Source of the DNA: an uncultured Roseovarius sp.
GTDB lineage: Bacteria; Pseudomonadota; Alphaproteobacteria; Rhodobacterales; Rhodobacteraceae
DNA length: 64,000 nt
NCBI RefSeq assembly: GCF_947489715.1
Contig: NZ_CANLER010000005.1
Span: forward strand, 245,756 to 309,755
Reading direction: 5' to 3'
Shown: positions 21,367 to 32,487 of the stretch, piece after piece
Layout: every line of letters begins with the position of its first letter
Position numbering within the stretch: position 1 is the stretch's first letter
Notes under the pieces: generated by a model
Database searches by the model: none
What the model was told of the DNA's origin: nothing
Seen by the model: only the letters and a program-made list of their open reading frames with translations
Translations under genes and position numbers: made by a program

Positions 21367-21455
21367 GATCACAAATCCGTGAATAATTCTCTCAATTCCG
21401 TGATCAGTAGGTGTCGCCATATCTCCCTGTCAACAACATTAAAGTTAAGTCATTC

Positions 21456-22247
21456 CTAATTTGTGTCGGTGTTCCATTTCGGTTTCCGCTTGTCGAAGAA
21501 CGCGCCGATGCCTTCGGGGGCCTCATCACCGGCCCAGCACGCACTGAGTTCGGCGATTGAATGGGCGATGGCCTCCTCGTCAATGCGCGGCCCGAAAGCG
21601 CGCAACAACGCCTTGGACCGGCTCACCGCGCCCGGCGCACAGGCCAGGTAAGGCACCACTTCGGCCTCGATCGCCGTGTCCAGATCATCGACCGGCACGG
21701 CGCGCGCCATGAGGTTCAGATCAACCGCCTCCGCCGCGCCGAAAAGACGCCCTGACATGAAGACGCGCCGCGCCTTGGCCTCTCCCATCCGGGCGCAGAC
21801 ATAAGGCCCGATCGTGGCCGGGATCAGGCCCAGCCTGGTCTCGGTCAGTCCCATTTTGACATGATCCGCACCGATCACCACGTCGCAGACACTGGCGATG
21901 CCAACACCGCCACCAAAGGCGTTGCCATGCACCCGGCCGATCAGAGGTTTAGGTAACGTATTCAACGCATTAAGCATCATGGCCAGTTTGGTCGCCTCGG
22001 TCGCGCGCAGCTCGGGCGTGGCGTCGAACTGTTCCCGCATCCAACCCAGATCGCCCCCCGCGCAAAAGGATTTTCCATGTCCCGCCAACACCACTACGCG
22101 CACCGATGCGTCCGCTGCCAGATCGCGAGCCGCCTGAGACAACTCCGCAATCATCTGCGCCGACAACGCATTGTGTTTCTCAGGCCGGTTCAGCCACAGC
22201 GTCGCCACCCCGCGCGGATCTTTTTCAAGTGCTATCGTCTCAAACAT
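21456..22247 (-). CDS. liuC: Methylglutaconyl-CoA hydratase / enoyl-CoA hydratase family
   Basis: 263-residue crotonase-fold enzyme. Oxyanion-hole regions are FCAGGDLGWMRE and HGNAFGGGVGIAS, and the catalytic acid region is MGLTETRLGLIP. In this cluster it most likely hydrates 3-methylglutaconyl-CoA to HMG-CoA, the step between methylcrotonyl-CoA carboxylase and HMG-CoA lyase. A general enoyl-CoA hydratase cannot be excluded by sequence alone. It is the last gene of the liu cluster. Confidence 0.88.
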   Translation of the reverse strand: MFETIALEKDPRGVATLWLNRPEKHNALSAQMIAELSQAARDLAADASVRVVVLAGHGKSFCAGGDLGWMREQFDATPELRATEATKLAMMLNALNTLPKPLIGRVHGNAFGGGVGIASVCDVVIGADHVKMGLTETRLGLIPATIGPYVCARMGEAKARRVFMSGRLFGAAEAVDLNLMARAVPVDDLDTAIEAEVVPYLACAPGAVSRSKALLRAFGPRIDEEAIAHSIAELSACWAGDEAPEGIGAFFDKRKPKWNTDTN

Positions 22248-22259
22248 CTCGTGTTCCTC

Positions 22260-23114
22260 TTAGTCCTGCCGCATGGCCCGCGCCATCACGGCAGCGTCAT
22301 CCAGCACTTGCGGGTCCAGCCCCGTGTCATAGCCCAGTTGGGTCAGGCGCGCATGCACAGCCTCGGTCGCGACATTCCCCGCCGCACCCGGCGCATAGGG
22401 GCATCCGCCTAGACCCCCGACTGCGGCATCAAAGACACGCACACCGCGTGACAATGAGACCTCGATATTATCCAGCGCGCGCCCTGACGTGTCATGATAA
22501 TGCCCGGCAAGCTGCGCCACCGGCACCTCATTGGCCACCGCGTCAAGCATCGCGCCGATCCGGTCGGGCGTGCCCTGCCCGATCGTGTCGCCCAGCGAAA
22601 TCTCGTAACAGCCCATGTCGAAAAGCTGCCACGCCACGCGTGCCACCTGCCCGGGATCGGTCGGGCCGTCATAGGGGCAGTCGCTCACGCAGGAGACATA
22701 GCCGCGCACCGGCAACCCAGCCGCTTGTGCCGCCTCGGCAACCGGGGCAAAGCGCTCCAGGCTTTCGGCGATCGTGGCATTGATATTGGCCTTGGAAAAC
22801 CCTTCCGAGGCCGAGCCAAAGATTGCCACCTCATCCGCCCGCGCCGCGATGGCACCGTCAAAACCGCGCATGTTGGGCGTCAGCGCCGCATAGCGGATGC
22901 CGCCTGCCCGTTTGATCCCCGCCAGCACGTCAGCGGAATCCGCCATCTGCGGCACCCATTTCGGACTCACGAAACTGGCGACCTCGATCCGGCGAAACCC
23001 GGCACGACTCAGACAATCGACCAGCGCGATCTTCTCCGCCGTGGGGATCTGACGCTTTTCGTTCTGCAATCCGTCGCGCGGTCCCACTTCGAATATCTCG
23101 ACGAAATCAGCCAT
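22260..23114 (-). CDS. liuE: Hydroxymethylglutaryl-CoA lyase
   Basis: 284 residues, a TIM-barrel lyase that splits HMG-CoA to acetyl-CoA and acetoacetate. Signatures: EVGPRDGLQNEK (metal Asp and catalytic Arg), AGHYHDTSGRAL (metal histidines) and GLGGCPYAPGAAGN, with the catalytic Cys. ATG at 23114 follows GGAGG by 7 bases. The upstream open frame to 23270 lies on the opposite reading of the GST gene and is not used. Confidence 0.94.
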   Translation of the reverse strand: MADFVEIFEVGPRDGLQNEKRQIPTAEKIALVDCLSRAGFRRIEVASFVSPKWVPQMADSADVLAGIKRAGGIRYAALTPNMRGFDGAIAARADEVAIFGSASEGFSKANINATIAESLERFAPVAEAAQAAGLPVRGYVSCVSDCPYDGPTDPGQVARVAWQLFDMGCYEISLGDTIGQGTPDRIGAMLDAVANEVPVAQLAGHYHDTSGRALDNIEVSLSRGVRVFDAAVGGLGGCPYAPGAAGNVATEAVHARLTQLGYDTGLDPQVLDDAAVMARAMRQD

Positions 23115-23115
23115 G

Positions 23116-23772
23116 TCACGCCTCCGGTACGGGATAGAAATCCCGGCTGTAAATGTCCTGCTTGCCGTCCTTCGCCCGCGCGCTCTGGTAGGCGGGCCGC
23201 GCCGCCAGCCGGTCGCAATAGGCCACCAGCGCCTCGAACGGATCAAGTTTGACGTAATAAGGTGCTGCAAAAAGATTGAAACCCAGCATTACATCCGCCG
23301 CCGAAAAACCCGAGTCCAGCAGGTACTCCCGCTCCCCCAGCCTTGTCTCCAACCCTGCCAGCGCAGCTCCGAGGCGCGAGGTGATCAACTTGATCACCAC
23401 GGGCGAGGCCTGCCTCGGATCACGCAGAAAGATATGCTGCATGTTGAGGTTCTCGATCAGGCTTGCCATGGTTTCGGCATAGCCCATCAGTTCCAGATAC
23501 CGCGCCCGCGCCACATCGCCTGGCACTGGCGCCAGCTCGGCCTCGGGATACATTTCACACAGGTGCTGAAGGATCGCGCCGCTTTCGCACAGCACCTCTT
23601 TACCGGTCTCCAGCGCCGGCACCCGGCCCGCGGGCGAGATCGCCAGGAATGCCGGATCACGCAGGCTGCCATCGCGGATCGAATAGGGCACGATCTCGCA
23701 CTCCAGCCCCAGTTCCTCCAGCAACCACAGCACCCGGAAAGAGCGTGAAAACGGTACGTGATGCAGCTTCAT
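23116..23772 (-). CDS. Glutathione S-transferase family protein (first of two in the liu cluster)
   Basis: 218 residues. The N-terminal thioredoxin-like domain begins LHHVPFSRSFRVLWLLEELG and carries the cis-Pro region AGRVPALETGKEVLCESGAI; the helical C-terminal domain has FSAADVMLGFNLF. It starts by ATGA overlap with the upstream GST gene and stops one base before the HMG-CoA lyase start. Being inside the leucine pathway suggests a role with an acyl-CoA or aldehyde intermediate, but this is only inference from position. Confidence 0.85.
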   Translation of the reverse strand: MKLHHVPFSRSFRVLWLLEELGLECEIVPYSIRDGSLRDPAFLAISPAGRVPALETGKEVLCESGAILQHLCEMYPEAELAPVPGDVARARYLELMGYAETMASLIENLNMQHIFLRDPRQASPVVIKLITSRLGAALAGLETRLGEREYLLDSGFSAADVMLGFNLFAAPYYVKLDPFEALVAYCDRLAARPAYQSARAKDGKQDIYSRDFYPVPEA

Positions 23773-24436
23773 TCTGCGTCCCCTTCCCTGTTGGCAACGA
23801 CAGGCCGCGTCCCGATCACCGAGGCGCGCTGCCCCATCCAGTACATCCAGGCGCTCAGCCCGTCGCGCATCAGCAGCATCTCGCGGCCCTCCGCCACCAT
23901 GGCGAAATAATCCAGCATCGGGAACAGATGGCACGATGCCAGACAGACCTGCCCCGGATTAAGCACCAGCCCCTCGGTCGCGAGTTCTTCGAGCGCGTCC
24001 AGCACCCGGGGGGCGGCGTCCAGCCCGGCCTGCAATTCAACTGCATCCGTCTCTTCGCCAATCAGCGGCAGATAAGCGCCGTGGGAAAACGCCTGTCGCA
24101 CCAGCGGCCAATAGGCATAGCTGTCGACCAGGGCGATCACCTGCCGCATCCGCACGGCACGGCGCAGGTCAGCGGGCACCAGGCTTGGCCCCTCCAGACC
24201 TTCGGCATAATCCAGGATCGCCGGGGTCTCGTAGATGCGGAACCCCTCATCCTCCAGCACCGGCACCCGCCCAAAGGGATGCACCTGCATCACTCTCAGC
24301 GCATCCGCCGTGTTAAACGGGTTACACTCAACATACTGATAGAACGCGCCTTTCTCGGCCAGCGCGATCCGGACACTGCGCGTGTAAACACTGTCGCAAT
24401 AGCCCGTCAGGGTCAGAGTGCCACCGGCCCCGGACA

Positions 24437-24437
<1 letters not shown>
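23769..24437 (-). CDS. Glutathione S-transferase family protein (second of two)
   Basis: 222 residues. Thioredoxin-like domain: TGYCDSVYTRSVRIALAEKG and FGRVPVLEDEGFRIYETPAI. A helical domain follows that lacks the standard GST N-capping motif I would expect; it ends in a divergent tail. The ATG at 24437 overlaps the mccA stop (TGATG). It shares only the fold with its neighbour, so this is not a recent duplication. Function unknown. Confidence 0.8.
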
Positions 24438-26383
<1,946 letters not shown>

Positions 26384-26477
26384 CTTGGCCTCTCTCCATC
26401 CCCCAGCACGCAGCGGATCGCCGATGCGTCAACTTTTCAGAAATCTCCAAACACACCACCGGCAACGCACGCCACCC

Positions 26478-26526
26478 TGCCCGTACGGGGCGGCGGGTGG
26501 GTGGGTGGGGCCGCCCTGTACGGGCA
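26478..26526. repeat. Hairpin with a G-quadruplex motif as its loop (copy 1)
   Basis: Two 17-base arms (26478-26494 and 26510-26526) are inverted repeats with one mismatch. The 15-base loop on the plus strand is GGGTGGGTGGGTGGG: four G-triplets with single-T spacers, an ideal parallel quadruplex sequence. It lies in the gap between the two methylcrotonyl-CoA carboxylase genes. No T-run follows on either strand, so it is not a standard terminator. A second element of the same design lies at 34277-34323. Confidence 0.85.
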
Positions 26527-26546
26527 GAAGGCAAGACCGCCACCGC

Positions 26547-26590
26547 ACCGACGTCATACCGACAAGATACCGACGTTATACCGACGTGCA
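26547..26590. repeat. Four 11-bp direct repeats
   Basis: ACCGAC recurs at 26547, 26558, 26569 and 26580, exactly 11 bases apart; the intervening bases are also similar (GTCAT, AAGAT, GTTAT, GTGCA). A period of 11 places every copy on the same face of the helix. It lies just after the liuB stop in the liuB-liuD gap, next to the G-quadruplex hairpin. No known binding protein comes to mind. Confidence 0.8.
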
Positions 26591-26595
26591 TTTTC

Positions 26596-28206
26596 TTACA
26601 TCCGGAACACGCCAAAGCGTGTCTCCTCTATGGGTGCACAGAGTGCCGCGCTCAGCGACAGGGCCAATACATCCCGTGATTTGCGTGGATCCACGATCCC
26701 GTCATCCCACAGCCGCGCACTGGCATAAAGCGGGTGCGACTGGCGCTCGAACATCTCGATCGTCGGGCGCTTGAACTCGGCCTCCTCTTCGGCGGACCAG
26801 CTGCCGCCCTTGCGCTCGATGGCATCACGTTTGACCGTGGCCAGCACGCCCGCCGCCTGCTCACCGCCCATGACCGAGATGCGCGAATTGGGCCATGTCC
26901 ACATGAACCGCGGCTGATAGGCCCGGCCCGACATGCCGTAGTTCCCGGCCCCGAACGATCCGCCCACAACCATGGTGATCTTGGGCACATTGGTCGTGGC
27001 CACTGCCGTCACCATCTTGGCCCCATGCCGGGCAATGCCTTCGTTTTCATATTTCCGCCCGACCATGAAGCCCGTGATATTCTGCAGGAAAACCAACGGT
27101 GTACCGCGCTGACTGCACAGTTCGACAAAATGCGCGCCTTTCTGCGCCGCCTCGGAAAAGAGCACGCCATTATTGGCGATGATCCCGACCGGGCAGCCTT
27201 TCAGATGGGCAAATCCGCACACCAGCGTCTCGCCAAACCGCGCCTTGAACTCGTCAAAGCGTGACCCATCGACCAAACGCGCGATTACCTCGCGGATATC
27301 GTAAGGCGTGCGCAGATCCGCCGGCACGACCCCAAGGATTTCCTCGGGATCATAGGCCGGCTCCTCGGGTATCTCCATCCGTAAGGTGGGGTTCACCCCA
27401 CCACCCCGGTTGAGGTGCCCAACGGCCCGCCGTGCCAGAGCCAGCGCATGGGCATCATCCTCGGCCAGATAGTCCGCCACGCCCGAAAGCCGGGTATGCA
27501 CGTCACCCCCGCCCAAATCCTCGGCGGTCACTTCCTCCCCGGTCGCGGCCTTCACCAGCGGCGGCCCCGCCAGAAAGATAGTGCCTTGATCCTTAACGAT
27601 AATCGTCACGTCCGACATGGCGGGCACATAGGCTCCGCCCGCCGTACAGGACCCCATGACAACGGCAATCTGCGGGATGCCCTTGGCGCTCATCCGCGCC
27701 TGATTATAGAAAATCCGGCCAAAGTGATCGCGGTCTGGAAAGACCTCATCCTGATTGGGCAGGTTCGCCCCGCCGCTATCGACCAGATAGATGCAGGGTA
27801 AATGGCATTCTTCGGCAATCTCCTGCGCGCGCAGGTGTTTCTTGACCGTCATCGGGTAATAGGTGCCGCCTTTGACGGTCGCATCGTTGCAGACAATCAT
27901 GCACTCGGTGCCCTGCACCCGGCCGATCCCAGCCACCACACCGGCACAGGGGGCAGCACCATCATACATGCCATGCGCCGCTGTCGCTCCCACCTCCAGA
28001 AAGGCCGAGCCCGGGTCAAGCAGCCCTGCCACCCGGTTGCGCGGCAGCATCTTGCCCCGGCTCAGATGCCTCTCGCGCGCCGCTTCGCCGCCGCCGATGG
28101 CCGCCGATGCCGCGGCGTCTTCGACCACGGACAGCGCCTCAAGATGGCCTCGTCGGTTACTCTGAAATCCCTCTGACGAGGGGATCGCCTGTGACTTAAG
28201 TTTCAT
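26596..28206 (-). CDS. liuB: Methylcrotonyl-CoA carboxylase, carboxyltransferase subunit
   Basis: 536 residues with two crotonase-like carboxyltransferase halves. Typical segments: [96 protein letters not shown]. It transfers the carboxyl group from biotin to 3-methylcrotonyl-CoA. GAGGA lies just before ATG 28206. It is separated from the biotin subunit gene by 212 bases that hold unusual repeats. Confidence 0.95.
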   Translation of the reverse strand: MKLKSQAIPSSEGFQSNRRGHLEALSVVEDAAASAAIGGGEAARERHLSRGKMLPRNRVAGLLDPGSAFLEVGATAAHGMYDGAAPCAGVVAGIGRVQGTECMIVCNDATVKGGTYYPMTVKKHLRAQEIAEECHLPCIYLVDSGGANLPNQDEVFPDRDHFGRIFYNQARMSAKGIPQIAVVMGSCTAGGAYVPAMSDVTIIVKDQGTIFLAGPPLVKAATGEEVTAEDLGGGDVHTRLSGVADYLAEDDAHALALARRAVGHLNRGGGVNPTLRMEIPEEPAYDPEEILGVVPADLRTPYDIREVIARLVDGSRFDEFKARFGETLVCGFAHLKGCPVGIIANNGVLFSEAAQKGAHFVELCSQRGTPLVFLQNITGFMVGRKYENEGIARHGAKMVTAVATTNVPKITMVVGGSFGAGNYGMSGRAYQPRFMWTWPNSRISVMGGEQAAGVLATVKRDAIERKGGSWSAEEEAEFKRPTIEMFERQSHPLYASARLWDDGIVDPRKSRDVLALSLSAALCAPIEETRFGVFRM

Positions 28207-28279
28207 GGGTCCTCACACGCTGTGTCTGGCCGGAAGTAGGCGTTGCAAAACTGCACCACTCACGCCGTTGTGAACGATG

Positions 28280-28293
28280 TTGACGTACATCAA
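28280..28293 (+). promoter_or_regulatory. FNR/FnrL-type box upstream of ompW
   Basis: TTGAC-GTAC-ATCAA fits the FNR-family consensus (TTGAY-N4-RTCAA). A -10-like CATAAA at 28314-28319 would place the start near 28327, so the box centre would be about 41 bases upstream, the position of class II activation. ompW is a known FNR target in other proteobacteria. Confidence 0.65.
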
Positions 28294-28348
28294 AGAATCT
28301 CGCTGCGGCGCGGCATAAATCGGTTTCATTCGATGAAGGAATGGAACG

Positions 28349-28966
28349 ATGACAAAAAGACTCACCACACTTACACTCGCCGCGCTGATGGGAACCGCTG
28401 CCCTCCCCGCCTTCGCGCAATCCAAAGGCGACATCACCCTGGGCTTCGGTATCCACTCGGTCACCCCAGATGGCAGCAACAGCCGCACCACCGCCGGTCT
28501 GATCGACGTTGACGCCAATATTCGCCCGACATTGACTGCGGAATACTTCATCGCAGACAGGCTCGGCGTCGAATTGCTGGTCGCCTGGCCGTTCGAACAT
28601 GACATCAACCTTGTGGGCACCGGCGAGGTCGCCAAGACCAAGCACCTGCCGCCCACATTGTCGCTGCAATATCACTTCACCAACCAGTCCAACTTCACAC
28701 CCTTCGTCGGTGCCGGTCTGAACTACACCTACTTCTTTGACGATCGTGGTGTCGGACCGCTGGCTGGGACCGCTGTCGATCTGGATGATTCCTGGGGGTA
28801 CGCGCTTCACGCGGGCGTCGACTATGCCTTTAACGAACACGGATCCCTGCGCGCCGACATCCGCTACATCGACATCGAAACCGACGTCAAAATCGGTGGT
28901 GCCCCAGTCGGCAAGGTCAAGATCGACCCGTGGGTATTCGGCGTCGCCTACGTGCATAAATTCTAA
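28349..28966 (+). CDS. ompW: OmpW-family outer membrane protein
   Basis: 205 residues with a signal peptide (ending LPAFAQ) and an eight-stranded barrel pattern. OmpW features are present: GDITLGFGIHSVTPD near the N-terminus, TLSLQYHF, PFVGAGLNYTYFFDD, and the terminal strand FGVAYVHKF. It forms a small hydrophobic pore. It lies on the opposite strand inside the liu cluster, so it is independently transcribed, probably under an FNR-type regulator. Confidence 0.93.
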   Translation: MTKRLTTLTLAALMGTAALPAFAQSKGDITLGFGIHSVTPDGSNSRTTAGLIDVDANIRPTLTAEYFIADRLGVELLVAWPFEHDINLVGTGEVAKTKHLPPTLSLQYHFTNQSNFTPFVGAGLNYTYFFDDRGVGPLAGTAVDLDDSWGYALHAGVDYAFNEHGSLRADIRYIDIETDVKIGGAPVGKVKIDPWVFGVAYVHKF

Positions 28967-29031
28967 TGCAGTGACAGCAGGATCAGGGCTTTGCGTGGCC
29001 CGGTCGGCGATACTCGAGGGGGCGTGGAGCA

Positions 29032-30588
29032 TCATTTCTGCGCCCCCGTTTCCGCCGCCGCCCGCGCCTTTAACTCGCGGCGGATGACCTTGCCGGTCAC
29101 GGTCATCGGCAATTCCTCAAGAAACCCGATTTCCCTTGGATATGAATACCTTGCCAGACGTGTCTTGACGAATTCCTTCAGCTCGTCGGCCAGGGTGTCC
29201 GACGGTCCGGCCCCCGGCTTTACCACCACATAGGCTTTCACGATCTCGGTGCGCAAGGCGTCGGGTTTACCGACCACGCCCACTGTCGCCACCGCGGGGT
29301 GCTGCAACAAACAATCCTCAACCTCCGCCGGGCCGATCCGGTACCCGGATGAGGTAATCACGTCATCCTCACGGCCGATAAAGCGCAGGAAATCCCCCTC
29401 CCAGATGCCGCGATCACCGGTCAGCATCCAGTCGCCCCTGAATTTATCGGCGGTCTGTTCCGGACGGTGCCAGTATTCCAGCATCATCGAGGCCGAGCCG
29501 CGCTTGACCGCCACATCGCCCTCGGCATCCGTCGTCTGCGCATCCTTGTCCAGTACAGCCACTTCGTGCCCCGGCACCACCCGGCCAATGCAGCCGGGCC
29601 GGGGGTCGAAAAGTTGCTGACAGGAACAGGCGACCAGATTGCATTCGGTCTGGCCGTAAAACTCGTTGATCGTCAGCCCGAACGCCTGCCGCCCCCAATC
29701 CAGCATCTCCGCGCCCAATGGCTCGCCGCCGCTGGCCACCGTGCGCAATCCGTTAATCTGCGCATCTGCCGCCTTGAGCATCCTAAGCGCCGTGGGCGGG
29801 AAGAAGATATTTCTGACCTGCGCCTCCCGTATGATCCGCTGACAGTCATCAACGTCAAACTTCGCCATCCGCGCCGCCACCACCGGCACACCCAGCGCCA
29901 GTCCCGGCATCAGAACGTTAAAAAGCCCGCCGATCCAGGCCCAATCCGCGGGGGTCCAGAGGCAATCACCCGCCTGCCCCAGGAAATCATGGGGCAACTC
30001 CACCCCCGGCAGGTGGCCGGTCAGCACCCGGTGCCCATGCAACGCACCCTTGGCGCTGCCGGTGGTGCCGCTGGTATAGATTAGAACGGCGGGCGTGTCC
30101 GGCCCGGTCTCGGCTGTCTCAAACGGCGCGTCGCTCAGGTTCAGATCCTCGGGGCAAATCGGTGTCTGACCGTCGAGCATCCCGGCCCCTTCCGGATCGG
30201 TAATGATCAGATCGGCCCCGGCATCGTTCACCCGGCTCAGCAATGCCTCGCGCATGAAGAGCTTGAACAAGGGGATTGAAATCGCGCCGATTTTCCAGAT
30301 CGCGATATGCGCCGCCGCCGTCCACACACCTTGCGAGCGCAACACGCCAACACGGTCGCCCGGTTTCACGCCCCTCGCCACCAGTTCATGCGCCAGTCCG
30401 TCGGTCAGGCGCCGCAACTCGCTATAGTTGAAATCGCGCCGCCCATCGGTGAGATCAATGATTGCCACGCGGTCCGGTTTCCGGGCCGCCCAATCATCGC
30501 AGACCTGCGCCGCCATGTTCAGCCGCGCCGGCAGGTTCCAGTCGAAACCGGCGCATAGTGCGTCATATGAGGCCGCGCGCTCCAGCAT
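29032..30588 (-). CDS. AMP-forming acyl-CoA synthetase (acetyl-CoA synthetase-like)
   Basis: 518 residues of the ANL superfamily. Motifs: IYTSGTTGSAKGALHGHR (P-loop), EFYGQTECN, MLTGDRGIWEGDFLRFIGRE and the C-terminal catalytic Lys region VTGKVIRRELK. Relatives act on acetate, propionate, isobutyrate or medium-chain acids. In this cluster it may activate isovalerate or acetoacetate, but substrate cannot be read from sequence. It is directly followed upstream by the LprI-like gene. Confidence 0.88.
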   Translation of the reverse strand: MLERAASYDALCAGFDWNLPARLNMAAQVCDDWAARKPDRVAIIDLTDGRRDFNYSELRRLTDGLAHELVARGVKPGDRVGVLRSQGVWTAAAHIAIWKIGAISIPLFKLFMREALLSRVNDAGADLIITDPEGAGMLDGQTPICPEDLNLSDAPFETAETGPDTPAVLIYTSGTTGSAKGALHGHRVLTGHLPGVELPHDFLGQAGDCLWTPADWAWIGGLFNVLMPGLALGVPVVAARMAKFDVDDCQRIIREAQVRNIFFPPTALRMLKAADAQINGLRTVASGGEPLGAEMLDWGRQAFGLTINEFYGQTECNLVACSCQQLFDPRPGCIGRVVPGHEVAVLDKDAQTTDAEGDVAVKRGSASMMLEYWHRPEQTADKFRGDWMLTGDRGIWEGDFLRFIGREDDVITSSGYRIGPAEVEDCLLQHPAVATVGVVGKPDALRTEIVKAYVVVKPGAGPSDTLADELKEFVKTRLARYSYPREIGFLEELPMTVTGKVIRRELKARAAAETGAQK

Positions 30589-31086
30589 CTAATCGCCAAG
30601 CCCCGCATTTTCGAGGTAAAGTGCCTGCTCGCCGGTCTCAACCATCATGCACGCGGTGATCGCAGGGCCACCGCCAGTGCCGCCGCCCCATTGCGAATAC
30701 TCATAGCCGCATTTGCCATCACGAAACGGAATCCACGCCCGCTGCATATCACGCAAGGCATCGGATTGGCTTGGTACGTTGGCACCCAGATCGGCCATTT
30801 CAGCGTCAATCGCCTTGGCCCGCCCCATCTGACGCTTGTAGGCGGTATTCAGGCGGCCATCCCAATACTGCCACTCACGATCCAGACAACCACCCATTCC
30901 AACCGTCGTGTCGCCACCGGGGCTATCTGCCATGCAGGCCCGCGCGGACAACCCGATGCAAACACGCTGATCAGACTCGCTTGCGGCACTTGTTAAACAC
31001 GCTTCAACTGCCCTTGGTGAAAACACCAGATCCTGCGCGGAGACACTACCCGCTGTCATAACCGTGGCCGCCAGAATCATCCTCAT
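30589..31086 (-). CDS. Exported LprI/DUF1311-like protein
   Basis: 165 residues with a signal peptide ([18 protein letters not shown]). The mature part has the DUF1311 (lysozyme-inhibitor LprI-like) pattern: cysteines in [22 protein letters not shown] and GGCLDREW, then LNTAYKRQM and [16 protein letters not shown]. It is predicted periplasmic. The ATG overlaps the ivd stop (ATGA) and the stop abuts the acyl-CoA synthetase start, so it is an odd passenger inside the leucine operon. Confidence 0.83.
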   Translation of the reverse strand: MRMILAATVMTAGSVSAQDLVFSPRAVEACLTSAASESDQRVCIGLSARACMADSPGGDTTVGMGGCLDREWQYWDGRLNTAYKRQMGRAKAIDAEMADLGANVPSQSDALRDMQRAWIPFRDGKCGYEYSQWGGGTGGGPAITACMMVETGEQALYLENAGLGD

Positions 31087-32246
31087 GCCATCGCACTCAT
31101 CAATTCTCGACCCACCAACATGCGGCGGATTTCTGATGTACCCGCACCGATTTCCATCAGCTTGGCGTCCCGGAAGATGCGCGCGACGGGCGCGTCGTTC
31201 AGGAAGCCCGCCCCGCCCATCGCCTGCACCGCCTGATGCGCCTGCATCATGCCCTGCTCAGAAGCATAAAGGCAGCAGGCGGCGGCGTCCTGACGGGTAA
31301 CGTCACCCCGGTCGCAAGCCTTGGCCACCTCGTAAACATAGGCCCGGGCCGAATTCATCGCCGTATACATGTCGGCTATCTTGCCCTGCATTAGTTGGAA
31401 ATTTCCGATCGGTTGGCCGAACTGCTTGCGTTCGACCATGTAGGGCATGACCTCGTCCAGGCAGGCCGCCATGATCCCCAGGCCGATCCCCGCCAGAACC
31501 ACACGCTCGTAATCCAGACCGGACATCAGCACGCGCACGCCCTTGCCTTCCTCGCCCAGCACGTTTTCAAACGGCACTTCGACATCGTCAAAAATCAACT
31601 CAGCCGTATTGCTGCCGCGCATACCCAACTTGTCGAAATGCGGGCTGGTTGAAAAACCGGTCATGGATTTTTCGATGATGAAGGCTGTGATGCCCTTCGA
31701 TCCGGCGTCAGGGTCGGTCTTGGCGTATACGACCAGCGTGGTGGCGTCCGGTCCGTTGGTGATCCAGTATTTGTTGCCGTTCAGCCGATAATGATCATTG
31801 CGCTTTTCGGCCTTCAGTTTCATGCTGACAACATCGCTGCCCGCGCCCGCCTCGGACATGGCCAGCGCGCCCACATGCTCGCCCGAGATTAGGCCGGGCA
31901 GATATTTGTGCCGCTGCTCATCTGTGCCGTTCAGCTTGATCTGGTTGACGCACAGGTTCGAATGCGCGCCGTAGCTCAGTGAAACACTCGCCGACGCGCG
32001 CGCCACCTCTTCCACAGCGACAACATGCGCCAGATACGACATGCCCGCGCCGCCAAACTCCTCGGGCACGGTGATACCCAAAAGGCCCAGCTCTCCCATC
32101 TCGGTCCAAAGTTCATTCGGGAACGCGTTCGAGGCGTCGACCTCCACCGCCATCGGCTTGACCCGCTCCTGCGCCCAGCGATGCACCATCTCGCGCAGCG
32201 CATTCACATCTTCACCCAGATCAAATTGCATCACCGCATTGAACAT
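31083..32246 (-). CDS. ivd: Isovaleryl-CoA dehydrogenase
   Basis: 387-residue acyl-CoA dehydrogenase. Signatures: [37 protein letters not shown], and [14 protein letters not shown], where the glutamate corresponds to the catalytic base of isovaleryl-CoA dehydrogenases. C-terminal [20 protein letters not shown] is typical. It oxidises isovaleryl-CoA to methylcrotonyl-CoA and passes electrons to ETF. It is the first gene of the liu cluster. ATG at 32246 (MFNAVMQFD) is chosen over a frame start at 32285 that would overlap the operator. Confidence 0.94.
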   Translation of the reverse strand: MFNAVMQFDLGEDVNALREMVHRWAQERVKPMAVEVDASNAFPNELWTEMGELGLLGITVPEEFGGAGMSYLAHVVAVEEVARASASVSLSYGAHSNLCVNQIKLNGTDEQRHKYLPGLISGEHVGALAMSEAGAGSDVVSMKLKAEKRNDHYRLNGNKYWITNGPDATTLVVYAKTDPDAGSKGITAFIIEKSMTGFSTSPHFDKLGMRGSNTAELIFDDVEVPFENVLGEEGKGVRVLMSGLDYERVVLAGIGLGIMAACLDEVMPYMVERKQFGQPIGNFQLMQGKIADMYTAMNSARAYVYEVAKACDRGDVTRQDAAACCLYASEQGMMQAHQAVQAMGGAGFLNDAPVARIFRDAKLMEIGAGTSEIRRMLVGRELMSAMA

Positions 32247-32270
32247 CTCTGTTGCGCCTTTCGCATTTAT

Positions 32271-32313
32271 TGAACACTTGTTCATTTATAGGATGCAAGG
32301 TGAGTCGCGTCAA
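32271..32313 (-). promoter_or_regulatory. ivd promoter with palindromic operator at the start site
   Basis: On the minus strand TTGACG (32313-32308) and TATAAA (32290-32285) are spaced by 17 bases, a strong sigma-70-type promoter. The palindrome TGAACA-CT-TGTTCA (32271-32284) follows the -10 box directly and covers the expected start (near 32278), so a repressor bound there would block transcription. The TetR or MerR regulator that reads it is not in the window. Confidence 0.65.
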
Positions 32314-32391
32314 TCCCATGCAAGGTTTAAGATGGAACCCAACCCGTCGCGGCGGGTTGACCCTGCTCACCAAGAGAAAGAAGGTACCGCC

Positions 32392-32487
32392 ATGGTCGAC
32401 GACCAGATCAAGATTTTCCGACAGACAGAGATGTCTGCCCCGCATTGCCAACCGCCATCCAATTTTTCGTCTCGCTTGCTTTTCTGA
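32392..32487 (+). CDS. Possible 31-codon leader peptide upstream of the CreA-like gene
   Basis: The frame starts MVDDQIKIFRQTEM, with AAGAAGG about 8 bases before its ATG, and ends TGA at 32485-32487, sharing one base with the CreA-like ATG (TGATG). The good ribosome site and exact overlap suggest translational coupling, especially because the CreA-like gene has no good ribosome site of its own. It could instead be chance. No function assigned. Confidence 0.4.
   Translation: MVDDQIKIFRQTEMSAPHCQPPSNFSSRLLF

Noticed and set aside
26478..26526. Classical Rho-independent terminator for liuB
   Set aside because: The stem is strong but no T-run follows on either strand, and liuD downstream is needed with liuB.
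28196..29035. A 279-codon minus-strand frame opposite ompW, which could have bridged the liu genes
   Set aside because: The plus-strand OmpW is unmistakable and has its own ribosome site and FNR box.
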